From the NCBI GenBank assembly GCA_010015805.1, contig ML978130.1, positions 558,001-622,000 on the forward strand: 64,000 nt of DNA, read 5' to 3'. The notes beneath the pieces are model-generated. The model searched no databases, was not told where the DNA came from, and saw only the letters and a program-made list of their open reading frames with translations. Each line of letters starts with the position of its first letter. Positions within the stretch are counted from its first letter, which is position 1. Position numbers and translations under genes: made by a program. This document shows, piece after piece, positions 10,275 through 22,348 of this stretch. This stretch comes from Rhizodiscina lignyota. Taxonomy: Eukaryota > Ascomycota > Dothideomycetes > Aulographales > Rhizodiscinaceae.

Positions 10275-13200
10275 ATGGCCGAAGCTATCAGTGCCTTTGG
10301 CTTAGCTGCAAGCATCCTCCAGGTAATCGACTTTAGTTCGAATGTCGTCGCGAAATTCTGGAAGTTCTACAGGACCACATCTGATCGAAGCAACGAATGC
10401 CCCGATATCAACAGCATCAACTCCGATTTGTGCCGTATAGTCAAGGATTTGCAATCGAGCTCGGACACCAGCAACAACGATGCGCCTCTCTGGAAACTTG
10501 CGCGAGAATGCCAAACCGCCGCAGAGGAGCTGCAGAAAATCTTACAATCTCTTCTGGTTGCGCACTCAACCACCACCTCAAGAAAGTGGAATGCACTAAA
10601 AGCAGCGTTTCGAGCTGTGTGGAAAGATGAGGAGATTCAGAGTTTACGAGATCGGTTGGAGCGGTTCAAGAGTCAGTTGATACTCAATCTTTTATGCTCC
10701 ATTCGGTGAGTACTATCACTTTTGTAGCTTTGGAGTATCGTACCTTACTAAATATCCCCAGAGAATCCGCACAAAGCTCAGTCGAGCAACAGAAGGAGTT
10801 ACTTCAACAGATGAAAGCGATCCAGCTCAACACGGACCAAATCGGGAGTTCCGTTGAATGTCTGAACACAGAACTGCTGGATTCAGACGGCCTCGGTTCA
10901 TTGCTACTCGATTTTGTAACGGCAAAAGTAGCATCTCCTAACCGCAGAGAAACCAATCAATGGCTTAGGTCTGAGGTTGTCGCTGCCATATGTCGAGATT
11001 CTCAAGATGCTGCAGTAGTGGAACACTCCTCACCTTCAATCCCTTCTTGGCGCGAGAACAGGTTGAAAGATCTATTCCTAACGCAGCTCCGTTACACGCT
11101 AATGGAGGACCGCGAAGAAAGAATTGCAGAAGCATATGGAAATACTTTCCGATGGGTGTTCGAAGATACCACCGGAGATCGCCAAAAGTGGTCGAACTTC
11201 AAGGATTGGCTAGCGTCTGATTCACAACTATACTGGATTACCGGCAAGGCAGGGCTCCGGCAAGTCGACTTTGATAAAATACATCTGTCACGAAGACACG
11301 GAAATGGAGCTTACCGGTGAAGACAGCTGTGCTGTACTACCGATGCGTTGCTCAAGGTACCTCCGCCAGTGGGCTCGGAACTGCCGTCTCATCACGGCTA
11401 AATTCTTTTTCTGGAATTCGGGTACAGCTCTCCGGATGACACAAGCAGGCCTTTTTCGTACGATTCTGGCTCAAATCCTAGACCAGGCTCCGGACGTGAC
11501 CGCCATGGCGATGCCGAAAAGATGGGAAGCGCTCTGCTTGTTTGGCGAACATACAACCTTGAACCACGACTGGACAGAGCAAGAATTGCGCAATTCGCTT
11601 CTATCTGTCACACGAGCTTTACAACATGATACGAGGTTATGCCTTTTTGTCGACGGTTTGGATGAATTTGATGGCAATCACAATTCCCTAATCTCATTAT
11701 TCAAAGAAATATGCGCTACTTCTAGTGTCAAGCTCTGCGTTGCCAGTAGACCTTGGGTCATTTTCGAGGATGGATTTAAGCACAAGCCGAGTCTTAGGCT
11801 CCAGGATCTGACCTATCCGGATATCAAACTCTACATTTCGTCTCATTTCATAGACGACGAAGGCTTTGCCCTCCTGTTACAAAGAGAGCGAGCTTACGCG
11901 GAACAGTTGATTGAGAATATCATTGAAAAGGCGGCAGGCGTCTTTTTGTGGGTCACTTTAGTAGTGACATCGCTTCTGAGGGGAATGGGCCACGGGGATC
12001 GTATATCCGACTTGCAGACGCGGCTCGACGCCCTACCTCCTGAGTTGGAACAACTGTATGACAAGATGCTGTACAGTCTAGATCCATTTTATTTGGAACA
12101 TGCGGCGCAATATTTCCAGCTAATACGAACAACACTCCACCCTCTCAAAGTACTGAGTCTGGGTTACGCCGATGAGGAGCACAGCTGGTCTGCCGCCATC
12201 ATGCGGCCAGTTTCACCAATAACGACAAGCGAAGCCACACTCTTACATGAGACAATGCGACGTCGTATCAACAGCAGATGCAAAGGATTGCTGGAGATTA
12301 GCGCGGCTGAGAAGTACATTTTTCAAGGTCTAAAGAGGCAGGATGGGACTGTCTCAACTGAGGACAACCAAGAGCTCCAACACTGTACAGTTCAATACTT
12401 GCATCGAACGGTGAAAGACTATATTGAGAGTGATGGAGCCCAGAAGATGCTGAACAGTGCCATAAAGAGCCCTTACGATCCTCACCTTCATCTCTGTGCC
12501 AGCACTCTAGCAACACTGAAGACAGACCAGCCGATAACCATACTCGACGTACATGCTGGACGATTTTGGGGATATGTCGAAGAATTTTTATACCATGCCT
12601 CCCGAATATTGCCAACCAATTCGCTGCAGATGGTTGAAATGATGGACGACTTGAATGGAACCTGCGCCTGTCTTGCGAGACGCAAGGCGGATGAGCCAAG
12701 CATTGTCGCATATCGTGACTGTAAACTGCTTGAATCCGGCCAATGGCTTGCACTGCAACACGAAGGAACGCTGCTCGGAGCTTCTAGTGCACACTTCTTG
12801 TCGCTGGCCGTTTGTTACGGCATTGTGGGATATGTCGAAAGGAGAGCCAGTAAAGGATGTCTCGTGCAAACCATTGAATTCCGCGACACCTCAAAAGATT
12901 CGCTGAGCGATGGCGGCGTCAGAAATAAAAATACACCTGCTTTGGTCAAAGCGAAGATCAACTTACATGGAAGGTCCGAATTAGGGGAACTGCATCACGT
13001 ACATTCTCTGTTGCTGGACGCCATTAATAGGCCTACGTGGAAAGAGCGTCTCATAGTGCCTACGTGGAAAGAGCATCTCACAGTGCCTGATCCTGTCATG
13101 GTAGCCTGTCTTCTGCGGAAAGGGGCTAATCCAAATTTCCCCTTTCTCTCCGGAACAGTCTGGGATGCTGTTTTGCGGGCTGTGAGGGCAGCAATACCGT

Positions 13201-13478
13201 ATGGACTCATCCATGATACAAAGCTGACATGGCTCCAGATCGTTAAAATGTTACTCGAATTCGGTGCAGGCGAGTTTGTCAAATTTCAAAGGAGTAAACT
13301 ACTTCTTGATCTTGAGAAAGTGATCCAATCGGCTCACCTTTCTGCTCGTGGGTTGCCGTTGGACTTCTCAGGACACTGGACTTCGTTCTGCAGAGACGTG
13401 GGGATTAACAAATGGCCGGCGCCTAACCAGCCCTACTCGATAACAATTTCTACTAGAGGGACAGTTGAAGCATGGTAG
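10275..13478 (+). pseudogene. NACHT-type STAND NTPase (NLR-like) with a frameshift in the Walker A motif
   Basis: Exon 1 (10275-10705) starts MAEAISAFGLAASILQVIDF, the helical N-terminal domain common in fungal STAND proteins. A 56-bp intron (10706-10761, GTGAGT...CCCCAG) leads into exon 2 (10762 onward). The NACHT Walker A motif is expected near 11240-11275, but a GGG run at 11252-11254 carries one base too many. The frame therefore reads YWITGKAGLRQVDFDKIHL and stops at 11320. In the +1 frame the text resumes exactly as STLIKYICHEDTE and stays open to 13478, through Walker B/sensor (RLCLFVDGLDEFDG, near 11636-11677) and a helical region with YLHRTVKDYIES. About 1,048 residues would be encoded without the extra base. 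Such proteins act in non-self recognition and programmed cell death. The lesion could be real or a base-calling error. Confidence 0.8.
13032..13085 (+). repeat. 27-bp in-frame tandem duplication inside the NACHT gene
   Basis: Copies at 13032-13058 and 13059-13085 differ at two bases. They encode PTWKERLIV and PTWKEHLTV back to back. The period is a multiple of three, so the duplication keeps the frame. It lies in the C-terminal helical region rather than the NTPase core. Confidence 0.85.
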
Positions 13479-13853
13479 TATTGTATCATCTGAGGTTAAA
13501 GCACTTAACATAACATCACACAATCCGATCACTGGTGACCATGTTTAGATTGAGTGGTATCTCTTTAGAATTAATGTTATATTGAAGATCAAAGAACTCA
13601 AGGCTATGGAACGGGATGAGCCCTCCCAACCGATCCGCAAATATCATTTCAATGTTATAAATCAAATCCCAAACGCCATCAATGCATCGCTCGATCCGAA
13701 TGCGATCGTTTCATAACCTCCCATTCACCAGTCGCACCGTTCCTGTGTGGGATTGCGTAACGCTCATAATGTCATGCCGTCTCAGCGGCAGTTCTCAAAG
13801 GCCAGCGAGGTCAACTCGTCATTTTTCGGTGTGATTCGTGGATGATAGGGTCC
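13479..13853. other. Intergenic, convergent 3' ends
   Basis: Separates the plus-strand NACHT gene from the minus-strand small gene. No coding potential seen; presumably 3' UTRs. Confidence 0.4.
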
Positions 13854-14177
13854 CTATGAGTCTGTTGAGTTGATGGACTCATCACCCAACCCGTTTGACT
13901 CGGTTGGAGAGAGGCTGTGGATGCTATTACCCTGTGATCGCCTTCGGGCGGATGAGGTAGCAAGGTCGAGTTGTTGCTTGGTATGACGGTGCATTATTCT
14001 ATACAAAACCATTAGACATGATTTTAGATGATGGTAGAAGTGTTGGCCATACCTTGAATAGTCACACATGGCCCTCTTAGGGTTGTCCAGGCTGTACTCT
14101 CGGTCGAAATTGTGCTGATTCGACATTGGTTCCGAAAAGTCGCCGTTAACGTAGACGGAGTTTGTTTGCTGGGCCAT
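13854..14177 (-). CDS. Small hypothetical protein, one intron
   Basis: The ATG is at 14177-14175 (MAQQTNSVYVNGDF). Exon 1 (14177-14053) and exon 2 (13998-13854) flank a 54-bp intron (14052-13999) that begins GTATGG, has a TCTAAT branch-like site and ends GTATAG. The spliced product is 89 residues. The central part, DNPKRAMCDYSRIMHRHTK, then QQLDLATSSARRRS, reads like a short conserved helical block of small fungal proteins, but I cannot name the family. No signal peptide or membrane segment. The intron length is a multiple of three with no in-frame stop, so a retained-intron form of 107 residues is also possible. Confidence 0.5.
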   Translation of the reverse strand: MAQQTNSVYVNGDFSEPMSNQHNFDREYSLDNPKRAMCDYSRYGQHFYHHLKSCLMVLYRIMHRHTKQQLDLATSSARRRSQGNSIHSLSPTESNGLGDESINSTDS

Positions 14178-15393
14178 GGACAAAGGTGTGAGAGGTGAAT
14201 GTCGTATTCAAGACTATCTTGAAGATCTTAAAAGGAATAAAAGACTTCGGTTTGGGAAATGGGAAACTTGAGAATTGCATGAAGACCCACCCCTAGACGG
14301 TTGGGGGTGTCAGCGTGCTCATATACAAACTCCTTTAGGGCGCACACTAGGAGGTACCAGAGTTTCCATCGCCTCTACCAGAGCCCGACGCAAGACCCCA
14401 AAATCACTACCAGACGACAGGGTTCGGATCGGCATCTAAAGTTACCCTTCTCCCACCACACGCGGAGAGAAAGCGCCCTGCGCGACCGGGTCGCCTCTAG
14501 ACAGCCTCGATATCCAACTCACACCCTTCCCGCTCGCATGGATGTAGGTATCGTAAGACTCTGAATGGCCAGTAATAGGTGGATTGCGTCGGATATGCGG
14601 GGATAGTATGCGGTAATGCGTAGACTAAGGTGCGAGAGGCAAGACCCTGCCGATCGCAGTGATGTAGTTGCACGCCGTCGTCCCGCGTTTGTCTTGCCCG
14701 ACCGATACCTATGCACAGATAAACCGCCATTCCCCACAAAGCTGATGGTCCTGGCCCCTAGGTACGTGCAGCGAACATGGTAACACCTCACGCGTATGCG
14801 CTCACGGCAGGGACTTTCCGCGGCGGAACAACTTGAGCAGAATGCTTGGCCCGCGTGGGACGCTGTTCAACAGTGTAGGATCTACCTCCATTGGACTGGA
14901 AGGAGCCTAGGGAATGCAAAATGTTTAAGCAGGAGAAATGCTCATTGGAGCGGAGTGAACACCGCGTAAACTGAACCAATATTGCGAGACGGCACTAAGA
15001 TTGCATGCGCTCTATAGTACCACAGATTTAGTAGAACAATCTAATGTTCTAGCAAAGGAACATGCGCGTCGGAATCACAGGACGTTCAGTCCTAAGAGTG
15101 AAATTGCCAGATAAGCTGAGAATGACATCAAAGAGGCAGCGGCCGTTTCCATCTTGCCCCTTGCAAGCAATAATTTCACAAATGCAGAAAAGTGCATGCA
15201 AGAACATGGGCAAACGCGATGGAGGCAGAAACAGATGATGTCAAAGTCCAGCCTCAGCCATGCAGGGTCCGCGCTAACGCGGGGGGCTGACGCCATCAAC
15301 GTCACTGTGGCCCGAGCGCCTTGTCTAGAGGTGCAGGGCAATGAGACAATTTGAATCATCGAATGGCAAATTGGAATGGAGAATGACATATCT

Positions 15394-15431
15394 CAACGGC
15401 GCTCGTACCAACGGCGCTCATACCAACGGCG
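15394..15431 (+). repeat. 15-bp tandem repeat, about 2.5 copies
   Basis: Unit caacggcgctcgtac at 15394-15408, a one-base variant at 15409-15423, and a partial third copy from 15424. The period is a multiple of three and would encode an N-G-A-x-T repeat, but the surrounding frame is not otherwise supported as a gene. Confidence 0.75.
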
Positions 15432-16924
15432 GGAATTTAGCTGCGTGCCTCAATGTTGAAGGCTTGTCGATGCGGCTGCTTCGAAGCTGTAGACCCCAAT
15501 TAGCCCTCGGTACTGACTATCATAGCAATATCGTCATGCTGAGCTGGAACTTGCGTAGTCGTCCGCTGCACTGGATCTCTAATAAAACTCGCGCCCTGTT
15601 TCACATTCCTGTATATGCGAACCGAAGCAGAAACACATTGTCGTGCTGTTATGTACGTCAGAAAAGCGTACAAAGAGATAATTGGCTGAGATGCTTGTCA
15701 AGCATGTTATCGTAAACGGCTCCCCAGAGTGTCCCACCTCACTCATCGCGATGCAGCCTGAGGATACGATATGGATCAACATCACTCACCACAGATCTCA
15801 TAGATCTAGACCAACAATCTTCGATTTCCACAACATCGACAATTATAACCAACTCTGGCGAGTTGTAGGCTCTTAGAGCACTTTCGGTACTTCATACAAT
15901 AGAAAGGGACCGATCGCAAAGCTAACAGAACCTTTCCGCCTTTTGTTGATGAGACACAAAGAGGTAAAGAACTTCAATGATCGACTGACATCATGTAGCC
16001 AATGGTGGAAGCGACGCCGCAGCGATGACAATTGAGTAAGCATCGAGCAGGAGATCAGACAAAGAAGACGGGATGTGTGAGGCGTCGCGTAAATGCGCTT
16101 ACATGTAGGTCAAGATGCACACAAAGATTGTAGATTCAGACCCCCCAGACTGTTCTACGTTGTTCAAAGGATCTTGCCTCCTTATGGACGAATGAATCAA
16201 CGAGCTGAAGGTCGCCTGAAGCCTTATCCAGCTGCCTACTTCCTCGCAGCTTGGCATGTTCACCTTTTCTTGCTATTGACTTGCGAAAGCAGCATCTGCG
16301 GTAGGAAAATGAAACGAAGAAGTGGCGATACAGAAGAAATACCTTCCAACACAGGTCAAACGACAAGGGTGTACAAAGAGGAAAGCCGGCCATGGCCTGA
16401 TTCGACAAAACCGTTATATTGCAGACGAGAACACAACAATGGGACACTGAAACATTGCGAGAGACACAGACTGAACATTTTGAATTTTGTTCACGCGCGT
16501 CGTTGGTTAGTAAGAAGCCTTGAGGGCATTCCTGAAGAGGAAGTGGTGACGTGCCAAGAAGTGGCTTGCGGAAGCTTGGGCAAAATGGCCAGGGGCGGTG
16601 ATCCTCCTCCGATATCGACACCACACTCCATCAACATCCATTCACATGCTCGGCACTCGACACCGGTGGCATACCTCATTGATTATTGTCTCGCCATCTC
16701 TGGCGTGACCAGCGCGTTCTCCAGCCTCACCGCTAACATCTCCGCCTAAAGCCCAAGTCCAATCGGCATCTGCGGAGGTTTAAGTCTTATTGCATTCAGG
16801 CTATGCATTTTCCACGGCTTACCCAAAGTTTTGATCATGGAGATGATATCACAGGTACTCCGCATGATAAAGTGGACCTTTGACAACGATGGCCTGCGAA
16901 AGTTGAGCACGAATCATCCTCACT

Positions 16925-16937
16925 GCGGGGTCCGGGG
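16925..16937 (+). promoter_or_regulatory. Paired CreA-type sites upstream of GH3 gene
   Basis: GCGGGG (16925-16930) and CCGGGG (16932-16937) both fit the CreA/Mig1 consensus SYGGRG and are one base apart. They lie about 460 bp before the beta-glucosidase ATG. Paired sites are the functional form in known CreA targets. Regulation by glucose is inference. Confidence 0.4.
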
Positions 16938-17326
16938 AGGAACCTCCCGTTTTTCAAGATGGAGCTCAAGGGCCATTGAAGGCCAAGCAAGAGGTATCAA
17001 AATGGATACAGCTGTTAGATTGGCAGTTGTCTCAGCTTCTAGATGCGCCAAGGCCATTCTTTGAACTTGAAATGCTCTTCAATGCTTATTACCAGTCGAG
17101 CTGGTGGATGACTTTGCTCATCATGACCATCTGCAGGAACATTTCCCACCGAAAACGAGCGGGGACAATGCATCACGAAATGATGTTCACCTTTCTTCCA
17201 TAATCAAGGAACTTCAGATATACCCGGACCATCGGCATTTCTCATCGACGTTACATTCGTTGTGCACATGCAGCTGTGTGTGCTGGTACAAGCGACCATG
17301 GTCGGGCAGTGTCTTACCGGCTTGGT

Positions 17327-17333
17327 TATAAAG
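17327..17333 (+). promoter_or_regulatory. TATA box of GH3 gene
   Basis: TATAAAG, 64 bp upstream of the ATG at 17397, a usual distance for a highly regulated fungal secreted-enzyme gene. Confidence 0.45.
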
Positions 17334-17396
17334 CCATAGCTTGACGTTGTATCCAGTTGAGTTGTCAATTGTGACTGCCTGAGAACCGCTGCCAGG

Positions 17397-20242
17397 ATGC
17401 TTCAGACGGTGTCAACGATCCTTCTGTTCGCGCTTCAGGTGCTGGCGGATCCTCCTGGGGGAAGCTTCACACCGCGTATTGTGACCAAAGGATATGGCAA
17501 CTGGTCTGAAGCCTACGAAAAAGCTCGTGCTTTTGTCTGCGACCTCACATTGACAGAGAAGGTCAACCTTACTACCGCTCATGGCACTGGCGTCGCAGTT
17601 GGCTATTCCTTTGGCGTCATTCCTCGAAAGGGGTTCCGTGGTCTCGCATGGGACGATTCACCTACTGGAGTTCGTGGCTCAGACTACTCCTCTGCCGGGG
17701 CCGCTGGTCTCAATCTTGCCATGTCCTGGGACAGGGAGTTGATCTATCTTCAGATGATGGCCAACGGCGCCGAACACAAGGCAAAGGGCCTGAACGGTGC
17801 TCTTGCTCCTGTTGTCGGTCCCTTGGGGCGAGCTCCTGAAGGTGGCCGTAATTTTGAGAGCTACAGTCCTGATCCGTATCTGTCCGGAATTGCATTTGGA
17901 GAGTCAATCGCTGGCATGCAGGCCGGAGGTACGATTGCGGTAGGAAAGCACTACATTCTCTATGAGCAAGAACACTTCCGCGAGGTCAGAGAGACAAATG
18001 ACTTTGGCTATTCCCCATTCAACATCACAGAGCCTTATACCGTGAGCTGTGATGACAGGACATTCCATGAACTGTACTTATGGCCTTGGTACGATGCTGT
18101 CCAAAAGGGCATGGCAGGTAAAGTCCTTTACAACTCTCATCCTGAAACACATTTGGATTAACGGCCCACAGGCGTAATGTGTTCGTACAACCAAGTCAAC
18201 GGTACACAGACTTGTCAGAATGACCATCTAATGAACGACATTCTAAAAGGAGAAGTAGGCATCCCGACCTGCAAGATGAATTCTCACTGACTTGTGTAGC
18301 TTGGGTTCCAAGGGTTCATCACTTCCGATGATGGATCCCAGCATTCTGGTATTGCCTCTGCTCTTGCTGGCATGGACGTAACTGGTCCTGGCGAGACTTC
18401 TCCCAACGGAATTGATGGTCTTGGAATCTCATTCTGGGGACCAAATCTAACTCTGTCTGTTCTGAATGGCAGCGTTCCTGAATGGAGACTGGATGATATG
18501 GCAACCCGCATCATGGCTGCCTATTACTACCTTGGTCAAGATCACGACTTTCCCGACCTCAACTTTGGCGGCGGTGGCACGTACCCTACATTCGGATTCA
18601 TTTATCCGAATGCGAAGCTTGATTATCAGCAGATCAATTTCCATGTCGATGTCCGGGATGCTCACGCCGATGTCATTCGTGCCGTTGGAGCCAATTCGAT
18701 AACGCTCCTAAAAAATGTCAACAACACGCTTCCTCTTAAGAAGCCCCGGCAGATTGCGGTCGTCGGAGAAGATGCAGGCCCGTCTATGTACGGTCCAAAT
18801 GGTTGTGCAGATCGAGGATGTAACAATGGAACACTTGCCATGGGCTGGGGAAGCGGATCCACGAACTTCCCATATCTAGTTGACCCCTTGGCCGCAATCC
18901 AAGCCCGAGCGTTGAGGGATAGGACAGAAGTTCAATATGTTCTGAACAACTTCTTTGCCAAGACGCAGATTGACTCCATTGTACAACAGGCTACGGTCTC
19001 TCTAGTCTTCGTCAACGCTGATAGTGGTGAGGGCTACATTGAGATTGATAACAACTTTGGCGACAGGAAGAATCTGACGGCTTGGGGGCGCGGAGATGAT
19101 TTGATCAAAGTAAGACCACTGCCAACCAACATTTCAGACGGTGCTTGTGATTTGCGTATTTACACTACAGAACTCGTCGTTGCAATGCTCATTTTTACAT
19201 TTATGTCGGTTTGCTGATTGTTCCCCTTCAGGAAGTAGCTGCGAACTGCAGCAACACTGTCGTGGTTATCCATGCTGTTGGACCTATTCTTATGGAGGAA
19301 TGGATCGACCATCCTAACGTAACTGCCGCCCTGTTTGCTGGTCTGCCAGGCCAGGAAAGTGGCAACTCCCTGGTCGATGTTCTTTACGGTGATGTTACAC
19401 CATCTGGCAAGCTTCCATGGACCGTCGGCAAGACTCGAGAGGATTATGGAACCGATGTTTTGTATGCACCGAATGCGCCGGTCCCCCACATCAACTTCAC
19501 TGAAGGCCTGTTTATTGACTATCGACATTTTGACAAGGCAGGCATTGAACCGCGTTTCGAATTCGGCTTCGGATTGAGCTATACCACCTTCGAATATTCT
19601 GATTTGCACATTGAGAAACTCAGCTCTCCTGCGGTGGCGACGCCAGCGGCATCGTACGCGCCACAGACTACATTCAACCCGCAAATCTGCCCCTCGTCCA
19701 AGTTGAACCCATCGGACTACACGTTCCCAAGCACCATATCTTCGATTCCCAACTTCATTTACCCTTACCTCAATGCCAACGTGACGTACACGTCCAACGC
19801 TGCCGCTCCATCTTCCAGCATTGCTCCTGCGCCGGCTGGTCCGCAAGGTGGTCCTCCAGAGCTGTACGCGCCACTCTATTCCATCTCCTTCTCGCTGAAG
19901 AACACGGGCGAAGTCTCCGGTCAGGAAGTATCTCAGCTCTACGTCAATCTTGGCAACGGTGAACCTATCCGCCAACTACGTGGCTTCAACAAGACCATGC
20001 TGGCCGCAGGAGTGGAGAAAACTGTTACCATTGAGCTGAGGATGCGGGATTTGTCGATTTGGGATGTGGTGAATCAGGAGTGGGTGGACGTTACGACTCT
20101 CGGCACAACTGTCGAGCTATGGGTCGGAGCGAGCTCGAGAGACCTGAAGTTGAAGGGGGAGATTGCTGCCGCTGGAGGATATTACCAGGCTGCTGCGGCG
20201 AAGACAGCCACGGCGACAACGCTAGCCACAAGTACTGTGTAA
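17397..20242 (+). CDS. Secreted GH3 beta-glucosidase
   Basis: Hydrolyses cellobiose and related beta-glucosides to glucose outside the cell. Four exons (17397-18117, 18172-18254, 18300-19109, 19232-20242) with introns of 54, 45 and 122 bp give 874 residues, close to Aspergillus-type BGL1. Signal peptide: MLQTVSTILLFALQVLA. GH3 N-domain blocks are present: RGLAWDDSPTGVRG, GPLGRAPEGGRNFESYSPDP, AVGKHYILYEQEHFR and MCSYNQVNGTQTCQN. The nucleophile motif is GFITSDDGSQHSG, with Asp278 in the nucleophile place; most fungal homologues have SDW, so the residue after it is unusual. The GH3 C-domain (PRQIAVVGEDAG, PLQ/EVAANCSNTVVVIHAVGP) and a C-terminal fibronectin-III-like domain follow, ending before an Ala/Thr-rich tail. 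Between the last two is a Pro/Ala/Ser-rich insert (about residues 655-740). Confidence 0.93.
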
Positions 20243-21087
20243 TATTCAATGACTACAGGCTCCAGTAATACATAGCATTATCACATGCGAAGAGAATAGC
20301 TAATTTATGAATCCGCGTCGACTAAAAGTAATGAAGCTGATGCTCGGAATTGGTGCATCTCCGAAGAAGCTGCTCAGAGATCGGAATCAGTGATCAGATT
20401 TCCCTGAAAAATATCAGCCGAGGAAAGCTTGATCGTATGCTAGTGAATATAAATACAATGGGCTCTTCCCCGGACGAGAAGTTGAGGCTTTTTAGGGAAT
20501 TTGTCTATGCCCACCACCTATCCTAACTCTAAATCATAAGCCACCATTTCCAACTGCGGCTACCCGTTCAATCATCTTTTCAATTCACCATCGGGCATTG
20601 TTTGGCCTTTGAAAATTTGGAAGCCTGACGTCCGAAGTCATCTCGAGCGCAGAAGTCCTGCGGTCGCCGCAAAATCCCCTCTTTGAGACAAGGCCAAATC
20701 CACGCTCTTACGATACACAACGAAGACAATCACCACATGCACTTTCAAGCTTGACTTAAGCCCTGTTCCTGCAGGAATGGCGTCTTCTTGGCCGTGAAAA
20801 CAAAAATTGAACAGAGCAGCGGGGAACGAGCCCAGGCTTCCGGCACATGCACCGATTGATTGGGTTGCGGCGAATCCAGGAACGCTCCGAGCGTGGGGCT
20901 CGACTTCGCGAAATCGTCATGCCACTGGCACCTGGAAACTTTTGTACGAGCGACGAACTGCTCGCCAAGTCGCGCGACGCGATATATAAGCCTGCAGAAT
21001 TCTACTATCCCTCCTCACGCGTTGCTGGACTTCTTAGACGCTCAATTGGCATAATTTGGAGATACAAGCGCATCCAACACCTTCACC
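20243..21087. other. Intergenic, promoter of AIM6-like gene
   Basis: No gene supported. Contains a TATA box at 20983-20990 for the gene starting at 21088. Confidence 0.45.
20983..20990 (+). promoter_or_regulatory. TATA box of AIM6-like gene
   Basis: TATATAAG, 98 bp upstream of the ATG at 21088. Confidence 0.4.
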
Positions 21088-22348
21088 ATGCGGTTCCAGA
21101 CAGCCCTTCAGAGCTTCCTGGTCGCGTGCTCATACGCGACTCCGATACCTGATGTCTCCCAGGCGCTGCAGAACATCCTCAAGAACACGCATGGCAGCAA
21201 GCTATACACGTATCCGACTGATCTGACGCGTGGCATTGCTCCGGTAATCCGCGCCTCCGTAGATTCAACTTGGGACCTCCGCTCACATAGCCTTGCAGAA
21301 ACCATTCCACTCTCACAATGACTATTGGAGGGATCTACCATTCTATTCCGCGCTGTCGTATGGAGCCGTCTCAGTCGAAGCAGACGTTTGGCTTTATAAT
21401 GATACCCTCTTTGTACGTGAATCTCTTTGACGATATATGTCTGAGCAAATACGCGTTCTGTCAATGGTTATGCCCCGCCCCAGTCTCTTGCCATAATGTC
21501 AGAAGGCCGACCATTTCATACATCACGTACATTGCACTCCCATCACATCAAGTCTTCAGCATTGTATGAACATAAATAAGCTGACGCTATACAGGTTGGC
21601 CACGAGGAATCAGCTCTCACCAAGGAGAGAACATTCGAGTCGCTATATATAAATCCAATCCTCGACACTATCAAGCGCGAGAATCCGTCATCGCCATTTG
21701 TTGAATCACCGACTCGCAAGTACGTCTACCCCGCTTCCAATTTCATGGGCTCAAGCATACTGACTTCCCCGCCATAGTGGTGTATACGACACTTCCTCCG
21801 GCCAAACGCTGTACCTCTTCGTCGATGTCAAGACTGACGGGCCAACCACCTGGCCTTTTGTCTTAGACGCTCTGAAGCCTCTGAGCGATGCGAAGTATCT
21901 CAGCAACGTCACCGGCATCACAGACGATGCAGTCGTTACTTCCGGCCCAGTCACGGTCGTCGGCACCGGCAACACGCCGATTCAGTACTTTGTCTCTAAC
22001 CCAGGCACGACGTCCAAGCCACGTGAAGTCTTCTACGACGCGCACCTGAACATGCTATCCGGTCCCGAGAAGAACATCACCTCTGCCATCTCGCCGATCG
22101 CTAGTGTTGACTTTGTCGCGGTGTTTGGCGAGGTTGTGAATCGGACGTTCAATGATACGCAGCTGAGCACGCTGAAGAGCCAGGTCGCTACGGCGCATAG
22201 CAGGGGCATTGCTGCTAGATACTGGGATCAGCCGGGATATCCGATTGGAACCCGAAATGCGATTTGGAGGACTCTGATCGACAATGGGGTTGATCTGCTG
22301 AATGTCGATGACCTCGCGGGTGCCGCGGGTTTTTGGGAAATGGAGTAG
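21088..22348 (+). CDS. AIM6: AIM6-like secreted protein, PLC-like phosphodiesterase fold
   Basis: Altered-inheritance-of-mitochondria 6 family; the fold is a PLC/GDPD-type TIM barrel but the activity of fungal members is unknown. Four exons (21088-21243, 21299-21412, 21595-21719, 21778-22348) with introns of 55, 182 and 58 bp give 321 residues. The N-terminus MRFQTALQSFLVACSYATP is a likely signal peptide. The diagnostic block is KPFHSHNDYWRDLPFYSALS followed by YGAVSVEADVWLYNDTLF and VGHEESALT, which supplies the His-Asn-Asp and Glu-x-Asp metal/catalytic residues of the barrel. Later blocks are LYLFVDVKTDG, EVFYDAHLNML and DLLNVDDLAGAAGFW. Intron 1 removes 55 bp between AP and KPFHSH and intron 3 splits an Asn codon; both restore the family sequence exactly. 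Length matches the family. Confidence 0.88.

Larger units (their letters stand above)
14178..17396. other. 3.2-kb gene-poor region upstream of the GH3 gene
   Basis: Several overlapping open frames of 60-220 codons exist on both strands (e.g. 16093-16749 plus, 16624-16136 minus). None shows a family motif, signal peptide or consistent splicing. It contains a 15-bp minisatellite (15394-15431) and, at its right end, candidate carbon-catabolite and TATA elements of the beta-glucosidase gene. Confidence 0.5.

Noticed and set aside
16093-16749. 218-codon plus-strand open frame in the 14-17 kb gap
   Set aside because: No motif or signal peptide; an equally long frame lies antisense (16624-16136), and neither looks coding.
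18047-19975. Long minus-strand frame across the GH3 gene (e.g. 19975-19160)
   Set aside because: Shadow of the GH3 coding frame, which has full family motifs.
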